DNA of 64,000 bases from Entamoeba invadens IP1 (GCF_000330505.1 NW_004443770.1:323099-387098), one strand, 5' to 3'; positions 52,367 to 62,435 are shown, numbered from the stretch's first letter. The notes: generated by a model from the sequence alone, not told the origin. Made by a program: numbers and translations.

Positions 52367-53092
52367 ATGGACACTTCGAAAATATCCGCCCAAATTACAT
52401 GTCCGATTTGTATATCGCCTATTAAAGAATGCTGTGTCACCAAATGTGGTCATGCGTTTTGTAAGTCTTGTCTGGAAGAAGCTTTACATTTTAATCCCCG
52501 ATGTCCATACTGTAATACGTCAATGTTGGTCACAGAATTCTATAGATTTTATCAATACGACTCACTTGTGTCGTTACTCATTCAATCACAAAACACCGTC
52601 GACCTTCCAACATCACCAAATTTGGACCAAAAAGTCGAAAAGGAAGAACCAAAAAACACAAAGCAAATGATTTCAATTAAAACTATTATCAACGACAAGA
52701 CACGTGGAGAGCACTCCGAAACGGTTAACACTCCATGTGACTTAAATTCATTAATAAAAGATGATGTACTTGATAATAGTACTATTTCTCTTGCGCTTTC
52801 TTCAACCACTTTCCCATTCATTTTAACGCAACCTACAACACCTTTGTCAATCACTATATCATCGCAAATTAAAGAAAAGAAGTTATGTATTAGATATAGA
52901 TTTGTAAAAGGAATGGTGGAAACATTTTACATTTGTCACACATGTAATGTGAAATTCATTTGCTCGTCTTGCGCAGAAACATGCCACGTGGGTCATGACA
53001 TCGCCCTTCATCTTAAAATTCCTTGTTCTAATGCAGTGTGCTATTGTCAACGTTCAAAGGTAAAATGCCAACTCACACTCGACACTAAATAA
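52367..53092 (+). CDS. RING finger protein with C-terminal UBR-like zinc finger
   Basis: The start is taken at the ATG at 52367, giving 241 aa; the frame is open 15 bases further without an ATG. Residues 12-50 are a C3HC4 RING: CPICISPI, CCVTKCGHAFCKSC and RCPYCN. The middle is a Ser/Thr-rich linker. The C-terminal 60 residues carry many Cys/His: FYICHTCNVKFICSSCAETC, then HVGHDIALHLKIPC and CYCQRSKVKC. The C-x2-C...C-x2-C-x3-C-H-x2-H-x3-H and CxC pattern resembles the UBR box. RING proteins are E3 ubiquitin ligases; UBR boxes recognise N-degrons. Having both in one small protein suggests a compact E3 (inference). Confidence 0.8.
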   Translation: MDTSKISAQITCPICISPIKECCVTKCGHAFCKSCLEEALHFNPRCPYCNTSMLVTEFYRFYQYDSLVSLLIQSQNTVDLPTSPNLDQKVEKEEPKNTKQMISIKTIINDKTRGEHSETVNTPCDLNSLIKDDVLDNSTISLALSSTTFPFILTQPTTPLSITISSQIKEKKLCIRYRFVKGMVETFYICHTCNVKFICSSCAETCHVGHDIALHLKIPCSNAVCYCQRSKVKCQLTLDTK

Positions 53093-53683
53093 CTAAGAGT
53101 TGTATTAATAGGTTTTTTATTAAAAATTGTTTTCTATATGTCTCATATAAATAACTCATTAAAAATTAATAATTTGAATTGGTAAATTCATAGTTTTCGA
53201 TTTAGAAATAGTTAATAACGATATTTAATCATTAATTTACTATTATTATTTATTATTTTTTCAAACCTATATTTATAATTCTTTACATAAATAGTTAATA
53301 ATAATTAAGTAAAACTATTATAATTGTTTTGATAAATTAATAAATAAGTTACAACATTTTTTATTGTTTATTATAACTTTTAAATACGATTTTAATAAAT
53401 ATTAATTATATTATTAGTACAATAACAATCTAACAAATACCAACACAATAGTAAATGATATTATAAATATACTAGTAACATAATAAAATTTACTTCAATA
53501 AAAATATCGGTATTACAATGATTATAAAATCGATAAAACTACCGTTAATTCAATTAACAATTTTTTCAATAGGAGTGTAATTGAAATATTTTCAGTGTAG
53601 TGTTTTGTACAAAGAAGATCATAACAATAAAACAATAAACTGTAAAAAGGAACTCAACGAATTAAACAAACCAAGATCAATTA
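53093..53683. other. Intergenic, AT-rich
   Basis: AT-rich spacer with many ATTAATAA-like words. GAACT at 53650-53654 precedes the next gene. Confidence 0.5.
53650..53654 (+). promoter_or_regulatory. GAAC-type core promoter motif
   Basis: GAACT 29 nt upstream of the ATG at 53684. Confidence 0.35.
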
Positions 53684-54631
53684 ATGTCAACACAATCACA
53701 GTATAATAGAGTTACTGTACTCAAAAACTTTTACGAGAAGATGAACAGAGATCATTTAAAAGCGATAAAGACACCAAGTCCTCGACGAGTTAGAGTCAGA
53801 AGTCGTTCTAGTTCATCTCCCCTAAGAGGTCTTTTTCACCATAAATCTCAAAATTTAATCCAACAAACTCCACTTTTTTTAAATGGCGAATTGAACAACG
53901 AAAAATCCCAAACGAATTCAACCGAGTCCAAGAAACTCGAGCGTTCGACATCACTGAGCCCACAGCACAAGACGGATGACATTCTTTCTCTTGATGAAAA
54001 CATCTTCAAATTACACGAGAAAGTCAAAGCACAGACAAAGATCAAAGCAAATGAAATGGTCGAGAAAGAACAAACTTTCAAGGAAAAGCCGAAAGGAAAA
54101 ATTGCGACGAAAAAAGTGACTTCCGAGAAAGCAATTTCTATTAACATTTCGACGCACCCCGAATCTGACCCGCAACCTCACGACGATGTTCCAAAGGACA
54201 TCAAAAAGACTGGCAAAGTCACGAAAAAGAAAATTGACTCAAAAAGTGTTGAAGAGGAGGCTGTCAAAGTGTCTGGTAAAGTATCCAAGAAAAAAGTCTC
54301 ACATACATCCACTCAAGAAGAAGCAGAGACGTCATTTCCTGAGTACAAAAAGGCAACAGGGAAAGTGTGTAAGGTGGTAATAACTGAAGAAAGTCCACAA
54401 GAAGAGCGTCTCAGTGAAGACCCCCCAAAACAGAGTGGGAAAATAGCGAAGAAGAAAACAATTAAAATGATACGACAAGAGGTCAAGTCGTTATCCGACG
54501 ACGAGTCGACGCCGGCACTCAAAAAGATCTTACGACGAAAAAAGCCAACTAAAGAGGAACTGAATTTCCACCGCTTTGAAATGGACTATTCGAAGTATAG
54601 TCTCCTCGATACCTCTGAAGAAATAGTGTGA
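53684..54631 (+). CDS. Lys-rich disordered protein with GKxxKK repeats
   Basis: The 315-aa product is highly charged and apparently disordered. Five copies of a short motif (consensus s/tGKV/I-x-KKK-V/I) occur at about 138, 176, 198, 226 and 252 (PKGKIATKKV, KTGKVTKKKI, VSGKVSKKKV, ATGKVCKVVI, QSGKIAKKKT). They are separated by acidic Ser/Glu-rich linkers. The N-terminus contains a Ser/Arg patch (SPRRVRVRSRSSSSPLRG). No known domain, signal peptide or membrane segment. Basic repeats of this kind can bind RNA, DNA or microtubules, or act as modification sites; none can be chosen. A GAACT motif supports the start. Confidence 0.65.
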   Translation: MSTQSQYNRVTVLKNFYEKMNRDHLKAIKTPSPRRVRVRSRSSSSPLRGLFHHKSQNLIQQTPLFLNGELNNEKSQTNSTESKKLERSTSLSPQHKTDDILSLDENIFKLHEKVKAQTKIKANEMVEKEQTFKEKPKGKIATKKVTSEKAISINISTHPESDPQPHDDVPKDIKKTGKVTKKKIDSKSVEEEAVKVSGKVSKKKVSHTSTQEEAETSFPEYKKATGKVCKVVITEESPQEERLSEDPPKQSGKIAKKKTIKMIRQEVKSLSDDESTPALKKILRRKKPTKEELNFHRFEMDYSKYSLLDTSEEIV

Positions 54632-54695
54632 TTTAATTTGTCAATCTTTAGTGTGTTTACTGTTGTGAGAAGAAGAAGAGTAAAGCAACAATCAA

Positions 54696-55478
54696 TCAGG
54701 CAGTAGTAAAGAAGTAGTCGATTGCCTTTAAGTCGATGAGTCTAAACAAGCCGAGGACATTACTAAAGTCTTCTGGTTGTATTTGACTCTTTTCAAAGAT
54801 GTTGAAGAACGAGGACTTCTTGATTTTCACTAAATTGATCTTCCAATGGACTTTACCGACGGGGCGGAGCTTCCCAAAATTGATTGGTTCGTCGCCAGAC
54901 TCGTTTTCTTTCCACTTCAAAGTCACTGAAAGAGTTTTGTTAGTGAAATATGGATTGTCGTCGAAGGTGAAAGTGACAGTCTTTCCCATTTGAATTAAGA
55001 ACGTGGAGGTATCAAACATTGGTTGGTGAGTTGTCGTCTGTATGTTCGTCAAATAAGAGAACGCTATATAATCATCATCAGAAGGGGTGTACGACATAAA
55101 AAGACCAAGCTTATACAGCAACCGTACCCAGAAAAATGGAACACCACACTTTTCCACTGAAAGTGGTTCTGTGGCGTGCGGCGCGTCTGTTTGTTGAGCC
55201 ACTTCTTCATTGTTTGTAACATCAACTTTCGTGTCTTTTTCTTGAACCAAAATTTGTGTCTTAGGTTCTTCCTTCTTTGTTTCGTGCAGTTCCGATTCCT
55301 CTAAAAATGGGGTGACTTTCCCAGTAATGATGTCTTGACGTCTATGATATAACAATCGAAGCATTTTCTCGTACTCAATTTCTAGACTGATTTGCTTCAT
55401 CTTGAGTGTTGACTCGTGTTCCACAAATTTGCTATTAACTTTCTTCAGCAGTTCCTCGTTTTTATTCACCTCAGCCAT
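54696..55478 (-). CDS. NAP/SET-family histone chaperone-like protein
   Basis: The 260-aa protein has an N-terminal long helix (about 1-55, ELLKKVNSKFVEHESTLKMK), an acidic linker and a domain from about 110 with the NAP pattern: GVPFFWVRLLYK, DDDYIAFSYLTNIQTTTH, VTFTFDDNPYFTNKTLSVTL and a Lys/Trp end. The N-F-F-T/S-N-K strand (NPYFTNK) is a recognisable NAP1/SET signature. NAP proteins bind histones and shuttle them to chromatin. It is shorter than NAP1 and lacks the strongly acidic C-terminal tail, so it is closer in layout to SET/TSPY-type members. Confidence 0.77.
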   Translation of the reverse strand: MAEVNKNEELLKKVNSKFVEHESTLKMKQISLEIEYEKMLRLLYHRRQDIITGKVTPFLEESELHETKKEEPKTQILVQEKDTKVDVTNNEEVAQQTDAPHATEPLSVEKCGVPFFWVRLLYKLGLFMSYTPSDDDYIAFSYLTNIQTTTHQPMFDTSTFLIQMGKTVTFTFDDNPYFTNKTLSVTLKWKENESGDEPINFGKLRPVGKVHWKINLVKIKKSSFFNIFEKSQIQPEDFSNVLGLFRLIDLKAIDYFFTTA

Positions 55479-55641
55479 TTACTTCTTTTTTAGTTATACG
55501 ACTATTACACATAATCAAACTATATTTAATAATTAAATTACTATTCAAAAAGAAGTAGCACTAAACCCAGTAAAACTATATACATATTATAATTAAACTA
55601 CAAAATCAATTAAAAAGAAAGTAAGTGCGGAAAATAGAAAA

Positions 55642-55646
55642 GAACT
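55642..55646 (+). promoter_or_regulatory. GAAC-type core promoter motif
   Basis: GAACT lies 38 nt before the eS1 ATG; a further GAAC occurs about 10 nt downstream. Confidence 0.35.
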
Positions 55647-55684
55647 AAATAATTGAACAACCCTAGATCACTCCGTTCAGAAGG

Positions 55685-56482
55685 ATGGCTACAGGCAAGA
55701 ACAAGAAGTATAAGGCAGGAAACGTCAAGAAGGGCAACAAGCGTAAGATCGCTGAGCCATTTTCGAAGAAGGAGTGGTACAACGTGAAGGTCCCAAAGAA
55801 CTTTAAGAGAAGAAATGTTGGACAAATTGTAGTCAACAAGACCACTGGTACAAAGGTTGCTTCAGACCAATTGAGAGGAAGAGTAGTCGAAGTCAATTTG
55901 GCCGACCTTATGGAAAGTGAGAAGTACGGAGCATACAACTACAAGTTCAGATGCGAGGACGTCAATGGAAAGGACTGCCTCATGGTCTTCCACTCATTGA
56001 AATTGACCACTGACAAACTTAGAAGCATCGTCAAGAAGTGGTGCACTTTGATCGAGACTTCTGTTGATGTCAAGACCACTGACGGAAACACCATCAGAGT
56101 CTTCTGCATTGGTTTCACCACTAGAAAACCAAGTCAGATCAAGAAGACTTCATATGCTAAAAAGGGACAAGCCAAACTTATTAGAAAGATCATGGGAGCC
56201 ATCATCACTAAACAAGCCATCAATAAAGACTTGCCACAGTTCGTCGACTTCTTGAGAGAGCCAACTCTCACCCAAACCATCATCCAAAGAGCCGAAAAAA
56301 TCTTCCCAATCGACAATGTCTACATCCGTAAGGTTAAGATCCTCAAGTCCGGTAAAATCGATTCTTTGAAACTCCTCGAACAACACCAAGACGCTAATGA
56401 AGTCGTCGAGTCCATCCCAGCTGAAGAACCAGTCGAAGAAGAAATCAAGGAGGTGGCCGAAGAAGAAGCTAAACAAGCCTAA
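55685..56482 (+). CDS. RPS3A: Small-subunit ribosomal protein eS1 (S3a)
   Basis: The 265-aa protein matches eS1 from end to end: KKWNVKVPxxF-type motif (EWYNVKVPKNFKRRNVGQIV), GRVVEVNLADLM, YKFRCEDVNGKDCLMVFHSL, RVFCIGFTTRKPSQIKKTSY (I-x-V-F in this copy) and KIFPIDNVYIRKVKILKSGK. It ends in an acidic Glu/Ala tail. It sits on the 40S subunit near the mRNA exit site. Human eS1 has 264 residues, so the start is certain. Codon use is noticeably richer in G/C-ending codons than nearby genes, as expected for high expression. Confidence 0.97.
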   Translation: MATGKNKKYKAGNVKKGNKRKIAEPFSKKEWYNVKVPKNFKRRNVGQIVVNKTTGTKVASDQLRGRVVEVNLADLMESEKYGAYNYKFRCEDVNGKDCLMVFHSLKLTTDKLRSIVKKWCTLIETSVDVKTTDGNTIRVFCIGFTTRKPSQIKKTSYAKKGQAKLIRKIMGAIITKQAINKDLPQFVDFLREPTLTQTIIQRAEKIFPIDNVYIRKVKILKSGKIDSLKLLEQHQDANEVVESIPAEEPVEEEIKEVAEEEAKQA

Positions 56483-56547
56483 TCAGATTTTTTGAAATTG
56501 GGGTTTTGTTTCTATTTTTTGGACATTGCCATAGAAATAACTTTAAT

Positions 56548-57900
56548 TTAAAATAATAATAGTATTGATACAACGAACACAAAAAGAAAGTTTGTGGGTG
56601 CAAAACTGGGTTGGACAAAGTCGACCGAGACTGGCGAGGAGAAAGTCATTTGCATTTTAGAGCGGAGGGAGGCCGGAGCACCGTGATAAGTTGGAGAAAA
56701 AAGTGTGTCAATGAGATAAGCGATTTTTGTAGTAATGGTTTGGCTCATTAAGTTCTCTTCTCTGATTTTCACAGTCAGCGTTTGGTTTTTTAGTGAAAAA
56801 GTCATCCTCTCCTTTTCGATACCCAAAACCGCGATGATGTTGAAAGATATTTGCTGCGCTGCTTCTGTCGTGTTTTTAACGTGTTCCAAACCAATTTTGA
56901 TAACAATTTGAGCTGTCGACGCTTTTAGCGGAAAAGTACACAACCCACCCCTGGCAACAACGGCAAACCTTTTCCCAAATGGCGCCAAGAGGCGACCAAA
57001 AAGTGAGAGCTGCCTTTTGTTTGGAATGTACATTTCATCCAGTTTCATATAGTTTGCATTTGAAAGAGAAAACGAAGTAACAATCCCAACCCCAACAACT
57101 CCAACAACAGAAAAATCAGGCGAACCCACAAATAACCTGTCGCCAAAGAACAACAACGACTCTCCAAATTTTGACGAAAACCAGTCAACAGAGGAGAATG
57201 GTTGTTTAAGAATGTGGACAAGAATAACTCCTTCTGTTGTGTATTTGTAGACATAAACGATCCCCTTGTATTCATTCCCCATCGAAGAACCAACCGCAAT
57301 TAAGTCACCAAAAACAGCCAAACTACACCCATAATTATCTCCTATGTCACTCTCTTTTGGGGATAGTGTTGCTCGAATTACAAACTCACCATTGATGTTG
57401 CCAACAATGTCAACAGTCCCCGTTTGCGTCCCAACAACAAGGATGCTCCCCGAAGATGCCAACCTGATTCCATACATTTGCGATGATGTGAATGATTTAC
57501 TTATTAACGTTTGTGCAACATCAAATGAACTGTTTAAAAACACCACACTCCCATTCTTGGGGTTTCCAACAGCAATATAATCTCCAATGACTTTCATAGA
57601 CACCCCAAATCCACTTTCGTTGAAACTATAACATTTCGTTTCATGTTTTGAAATTACTGAAAAATTACCTTCTCCGTCGCATGTGACCAATGAATTACCA
57701 AAAAACACAGCAGACATTGCTCCACTTTCTGTTCGAATAATTTCAGTCTGTGGGTTTTGTTGTACTACAGTCGCTTCAGTGTTGTTGATTATTACCAATT
57801 TTGTCCCATCACTGTCGACCATTGATATGGTTCCATAAATTGGTATATTTGAAGTGCATTCATTTACGCCTAATGCACCGAATATCAGCAGTAAAAACAT
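56548..57900 (-). CDS. Beta-propeller (FG-GAP-like) surface protein
   Basis: The 450-aa protein starts with a signal peptide (MFLLLIFGALGVNECTS) and ends in a hydrophobic segment (FAPTNFLFVFVVSILLLF) without a charged tail, so a GPI anchor is likely. In between are repeated blades with a Y/F-G-x-x-x-x...G-D-x-I/L-x-V-G pattern (SGFGVSMKVIGDYIAVGNP; NYGCSLAVFGDLIAVGSS; KFGESLLFFGDRLFVGSP; LFGRLLAPFGKRFAVVA), as in FG-GAP/integrin alpha-type propellers. About 120 residues of unknown fold follow. Expected location is the cell surface or a secretory compartment; the ligand is unknown. The stop converges with eS1, 65 bp apart. Confidence 0.75.
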   Translation of the reverse strand: MFLLLIFGALGVNECTSNIPIYGTISMVDSDGTKLVIINNTEATVVQQNPQTEIIRTESGAMSAVFFGNSLVTCDGEGNFSVISKHETKCYSFNESGFGVSMKVIGDYIAVGNPKNGSVVFLNSSFDVAQTLISKSFTSSQMYGIRLASSGSILVVGTQTGTVDIVGNINGEFVIRATLSPKESDIGDNYGCSLAVFGDLIAVGSSMGNEYKGIVYVYKYTTEGVILVHILKQPFSSVDWFSSKFGESLLFFGDRLFVGSPDFSVVGVVGVGIVTSFSLSNANYMKLDEMYIPNKRQLSLFGRLLAPFGKRFAVVARGGLCTFPLKASTAQIVIKIGLEHVKNTTEAAQQISFNIIAVLGIEKERMTFSLKNQTLTVKIREENLMSQTITTKIAYLIDTLFSPTYHGAPASLRSKMQMTFSSPVSVDFVQPSFAPTNFLFVFVVSILLLF

Positions 57901-58046
57901 ATTATTTCTCTCATTTTTTGTCCTCTAATATCCCTTCTTTCTTCCATTCTCAATCTTATTCTTCAAATCCGAAATGAAAAACTATACCAATAGTAAATTA
58001 AATTAAAATTCAGAACATGATGAAAACACATAAATTATCCATTGCT

Positions 58047-58226
58047 TTACGATATAGTCGCTTCTGTTGGGAGGGGCATGTGTTGATTTCTTTCTTTTCG
58101 ATTTTTGACGAAAAGTTTTGTGTAATGGACAACCTCAATAGCTATGGCCACAAACAGAACTATTCCGCAAACTAAGCAAATTACCCATATTGGACTCGGC
58201 TCTTCAACAACTGGAGAACAAGACAT
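58047..58226 (-). CDS. Small single-pass membrane protein (59 aa)
   Basis: A complete frame from ATG 58226 to TAA 58047 encodes 59 residues. An acidic N-terminus (MSCSPVVEEPSPI) is followed by one long hydrophobic segment (WVICLVCGIVLFVAIAIEVV) and a basic cytosolic-type tail (HYTKLFVKNRKERNQHMPL). The charge distribution predicts N-out, C-in with an uncleaved anchor. It lies alone between two genes in DNA clearly less AT-rich than its flanks. No family is recognised. A final exon of a larger gene is possible but no upstream exon is apparent. Confidence 0.55.
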   Translation of the reverse strand: MSCSPVVEEPSPIWVICLVCGIVLFVAIAIEVVHYTKLFVKNRKERNQHMPLPTEATIS

Positions 58227-58543
58227 ATTCGTTTTTCAGTTGTTTTTATTTCTGTTCGTTCTGCTCCCTTCATTTTTCTGGGTTGTTTTATAGTTGTTTT
58301 ATAATTTTTTACTTTAGTTTTTTCAATAGTATAAATATTATGAAAAATAAAAATTATTATTTTTGAATAATAAAACTATTATTTTAAAATGAAATAATAA
58401 TATAGTATAATAATATTATAAAAAAGCTACAGAAGTATTTAGTTTCAAATCAAACCATTATGACTAATTAATATAATTAGTTTAAAAAAATATATTTTTT
58501 TAGAAATGAAATTCAGATAACAAAACTAAAGAGAAAACACACA
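58227..58543. other. Intergenic, AT-rich
   Basis: Spacer containing the likely promoter of the 59-aa frame. Nothing else is recognised. Confidence 0.45.
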
Positions 58544-59902
58544 TCAATCTAACAAGATTGAATTTTCGAGCTGTTCAGCTCCCACAAACTTTTCCACAGC
58601 GTTTTTGATATCCTCCATTTTTTCGGGAGATCGGGTGTAAATTCTTTTCCAATGGGTTTGTGTTTCTTTTGGATACAAAATTGAAGGAGTCATAAAGAAA
58701 TAGTTTTTCGAGTCAAATGATTGGACAAATGCGATATTTTCCCAGTTATCTTTTCTTGCGACAGAAATAGTTTGGTTATTAACAATAATATCATTAGGTA
58801 ATAGATTCTTGCCAAAGTTTGCCACTAGTTCTGGTGTTAATTTAGCGATCATTTCTTCATTTGCCTGAGTTTGTTTGATAGTTGTGACCAGCGGGTATAA
58901 CTTTCCTCTATCAAGGAGTCGTGTCATTTCCTTTGCTTGTTTCAAATTTGGGTCTTTACTAAATCGGATTTGATTCAGAACTGAGTCGTCGAGTTGGATG
59001 AATGTATCCAGATCGTCTGGAGTCGCTTTGAGTGTTGGGATGTAATTAGCTGCTTGAATTAAGATATCGGATACTAACAACTCTGCAGACCCTGTTTCCT
59101 TACCGTTATAAAAGTTCTTATAAAGGGCGTATCGATTATTAAACAATTCTTCTAAGTCGTTTTTACAGTCTGTTAAGTAACAAATATTGTTATCTAAAAT
59201 GACTGAATTTTGGATGATATTTTCGACTTTAAAACGTAAAGGGATGTTGAGGTGATATGAGTCCCGCCGAATGTAATCGAGTCGATCGACATCGATTCCA
59301 TTACTTTCATTTGATACAATTTGACGCCGCCACTTCTTGGAGGAAGTTAAGTTGTTTAAGATAATCTCTTCAACGCCTCGGACTTCATCGGTGGTAAAGT
59401 CTATAGACTCGTCATCAACTATTTTCTTAAATAACTTGACAGACTGCTCTTCATGATTGAAGTGAATGCCTCGCGCTTTCATGACACCTTCGTAGACATG
59501 ACTAAAGGGGCCATGACCTAAATCATGACATAATGCAGCTACTTCGATGGTTCGGTCGTCGGATTCATTCACAACATCCTCCCCAGTCGTTTGTTGTGTG
59601 GACACTACTTGGACGTAATTCAAGTGTTTCACCATCGAACGCGCTAATTCAGAAACACCTAAAGAATGCTCAAAACGTGTGTGAGTAGCAGAACTGACCA
59701 CAAAGTCCATTGCTCCTAATTGTTTGATTCGTCGAAGACGTTGGAAAGCGTCAGTGTAGACAATTTTCTCTGATAAGTCTGACGGCTTAGGTTGGCAGAA
59801 ATTGTTGTCGCGCATCAAAGAAGATCTTCTTTTTATCAAGTGAGGAGTCTCAAAACATTCTTCGTGTTTTTTTGGGGTTCCTATAGGAGGAGTGCTTGAC
59901 AT
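58544..59902 (-). CDS. SAMHD1-like HD-domain dNTP triphosphohydrolase
   Basis: The 452-aa protein shows the SAMHD1/dGTPase order: FQRLRRIKQLGAMDFVVSSA, then THTRFEHSLGVSEL, VAALCHDLGHGPFSHVYEG (metal-binding H...HD) and later NGIDVDRLDYIRRDSYHL, with the last metal-binding Asp and the Tyr/His pair. It lacks the N-terminal SAM domain of animal SAMHD1. The enzyme class hydrolyses dNTPs to nucleosides and triphosphate and so limits dNTP pools. Allosteric residues cannot be judged by eye. Probably soluble. Other HD-domain phosphohydrolases are less likely given the full motif set. Confidence 0.9.
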   Translation of the reverse strand: MSSTPPIGTPKKHEECFETPHLIKRRSSLMRDNNFCQPKPSDLSEKIVYTDAFQRLRRIKQLGAMDFVVSSATHTRFEHSLGVSELARSMVKHLNYVQVVSTQQTTGEDVVNESDDRTIEVAALCHDLGHGPFSHVYEGVMKARGIHFNHEEQSVKLFKKIVDDESIDFTTDEVRGVEEIILNNLTSSKKWRRQIVSNESNGIDVDRLDYIRRDSYHLNIPLRFKVENIIQNSVILDNNICYLTDCKNDLEELFNNRYALYKNFYNGKETGSAELLVSDILIQAANYIPTLKATPDDLDTFIQLDDSVLNQIRFSKDPNLKQAKEMTRLLDRGKLYPLVTTIKQTQANEEMIAKLTPELVANFGKNLLPNDIIVNNQTISVARKDNWENIAFVQSFDSKNYFFMTPSILYPKETQTHWKRIYTRSPEKMEDIKNAVEKFVGAEQLENSILLD

Positions 59903-60711
59903 GAGTGAACAAAGGTATATAAATTGTCAGTTTTCATATACCTTTTTATTTCTTTTTTAAAGTACTTTTCTTTGTTTCTTATATGGAGAGAAAACCAATT
60001 TTTTAGAGGGGTATGACCGGAATAGGGCTTTCGAAAACGTCAATATTATTCGATGAATAAAAAAGTTATTATAGTTATAGCTTTTTACTAAAATGAGTAT
60101 TGGATGAATATAATTATTTTAACGGAATGATTTACGATAAAATACTTATAAAAGTGGTACTTAAAAACAATTACTACCGATATAAAATACCACTTATTCA
60201 ACAAAAAACTTTTTCGAATTGAAAGAGTTTAACTTAGGTAGTTTTCAATATAAAATGTATTAAAAATTAAATATATTGAAACTAAAGAACGAATTATAAA
60301 TCATTACGATGTGTTAAATAATAATAATACAATGAGTCTGAATATACCCAGACTCACCCCATGAATAACACAAGAATTATCAACAATTTAATAATCATCA
60401 CCACTGAGTGAATAGTATCAAATAACAGGGACTGGTAAGGTAAATATTCGTTTGCACTTAGTTTTACTCTTAAATAACTGGAAACTGGTTTCTTAAGCAA
60501 CAACAAAACCATCATTCAAAGTTTATGTAAATTGTTATCCTCACAAAGTCTATTGTTTTTAAAATAAGTATAAGTCGCAAAGAAGGACTCACCACTGCAC
60601 TTATTATAAGAAATACTGCAAGAGATTATTTTTTACTCGCTCAAGTCTATAACATTGACATTGTACTTTCGATCTTAAGTCTTGACTTGAAAGGAGTGTA
60701 TGAATTTAAAG
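59903..60711. other. Intergenic with one hairpin
   Basis: Spacer between the HD gene and the transposon. An 8-bp perfect stem (TGAGTCTG / CAGACTCA, loop AATATACC) lies at 60333-60356. Otherwise nothing is recognised. Confidence 0.45.
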
Positions 60712-60713
60712 TA

Positions 60714-60735
60714 CAGTCAAACCTCTATCGAGTGG
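60714..60735 (+). repeat. Left terminal inverted repeat
   Basis: Begins CAGTCAAACCTCTATCGAG. Its first 18 bases match the right end inverted. A related CCTTTATCGAGTGG follows 20-30 bp further in. Confidence 0.9.
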
Positions 60736-60938
60736 TAATTTCAGGAAATTTTACCTTTATCGAGTGGGTTTTTCTATTTTTATTATTTGACTTTTTTGAC
60801 ACAATAAAACATTTTTTATTTTTTTTTCAAAAATAGGTTATATAAAATATAAATACATAAGAAAAAAAAATATACATGTTTTAACTATAAAAGCATTTTT
60901 GCATTTAAAAATTAACTGAAAAAACTGAAAAATCATAA

Positions 60939-62435
60939 ATGTCGTCACCCAAAAAGAAAGTCTTTCTGACCATTGACGAAAAGAAAACAATTTTGTCATG
61001 GTTTAAAACAAATCCCACACAAAGTGTAGACACTCTGATTCGAAAAACCGAAGAAAAATAAAACAAAAAACCAGGAAGAGAATCTTTAAGAATTTTATTA
61101 AAAAAAGGTATACCAAGTACTTTGATCGAAAAGGGAATTCCTGGTTCATCTAAATTATCAAGAAAAGTTAAACATCAAGACATGGAAGATTACCTAAACA
61201 ATATGATTATTACAACAAAACGGTATAATTGTCCTGTAACATATGAAGTCATCAAATCGTTTGCCAATAGTTACTGTGCGAAAAATGGTTACGAGGACTT
61301 GAAATTTTCTAATGGTTGGATCACTGGATTTTGTTCAAGATACAATTTAAAATCCAAAAAAATCAGCGGAGAGAGTAATTCAGTAAATCCACAAGATTTT
61401 CAAACACAAATAAATTCTCTGGTTGATATCATTGCTCAATACCAACCAGAAAATGTTTATAACGCAGATGAAACTGGACTATATTTCAAATTGCTTCCAG
61501 ACAAAACAATGTCGGATTTAACAAACAACCATGGAGCAAAACAAAGCAAAGAAAGAGTCACTGTAATGGTTTGCTGTTCACTTGCTGGAAACAAAGAAGA
61601 CTTGCTTGTGATTGGTAAATATCATGAACCAAGGTGGCTTAACAAACCAGAATATCAGACCATAAAAAAGTATTATAGCGCACAAGAAAACGCTTGGATG
61701 GACACTGAGCATTTCCATGATTGGTTAATTGAATGGGAAGACAGACTAACCATTAGTGGCCGATGTATTCTTCTTATTGTAGACAACGCTCCGAGTCATA
61801 AACTGACGTTAAGTCTTGGGTTTTATAAAGAAAAACCAAGACATGTCTATAAAGGTATAAAAAGTACTCGATATCATGAATATGAGTTGATTCTTAAACA
61901 CATCAGGTTGGAATTTCTTCCAAAAAATACAACATCGGTGTTTCAACCGTGTGATGCTGGAATCATTCATTCGTTAAAATGTGCATATAAAAGGAAAATT
62001 ATTTCCGAATACACCAGAGCAATAAGCGAAGTTGTATCTGCGAATAAAATTTACACTGGACTAAAACTCAATGTTGGAGATGCAATTAAATTATTAACCG
62101 CTTGTTGGTATCAAGATGTTACATCTCAAACAATAATCAATTGTTGGAGACATGCTTTGTATCAAGGAGAAAATGTATTTGACCAAATTGATACATTGGG
62201 CTATCATATTGAAGACTTGATTGAAGAAGACGTTGATGTAGTAAGAGATGAAATACCTAACAGTGGTGATGTAATACAACGAAAAATTGAAATGGAAACA
62301 TCACTTGTCAAACAAATGATGGAATTGGAAGATCTCAAAGAACAAGTTCAAACAAAAGAAGAAGAAGTAAAGGATACTACCACTAAATATATAGAATTTT
62401 GTGAATTGAACGATTTAACACCAAGCCAAAACTAA
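60939..62435 (+). pseudogene. Pogo/Tigger-like DDE transposase with one in-frame stop
   Basis: From ATG 60939 the frame runs 40 codons to a TAA at 61059-61061, then stays open without interruption to 62435. The N-terminus is a psq-like helix-turn-helix (VFLTIDEKKTILSWFK), followed by a CENP-B-type second domain (FSNGWITGFCSRYNLKSKK). The catalytic DDE_1 region has VYNADETGLYFKLLP, CILLIVDNAPSH and LPKNTTSVFQPCDAGIIH, which provide the three acidic residues. A coiled-coil-like Glu/Lys tail follows. A second ATG at 61185 could start a product that keeps the DDE core but lacks the first helix-turn-helix. Only one disabling change is seen. Confidence 0.88.
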
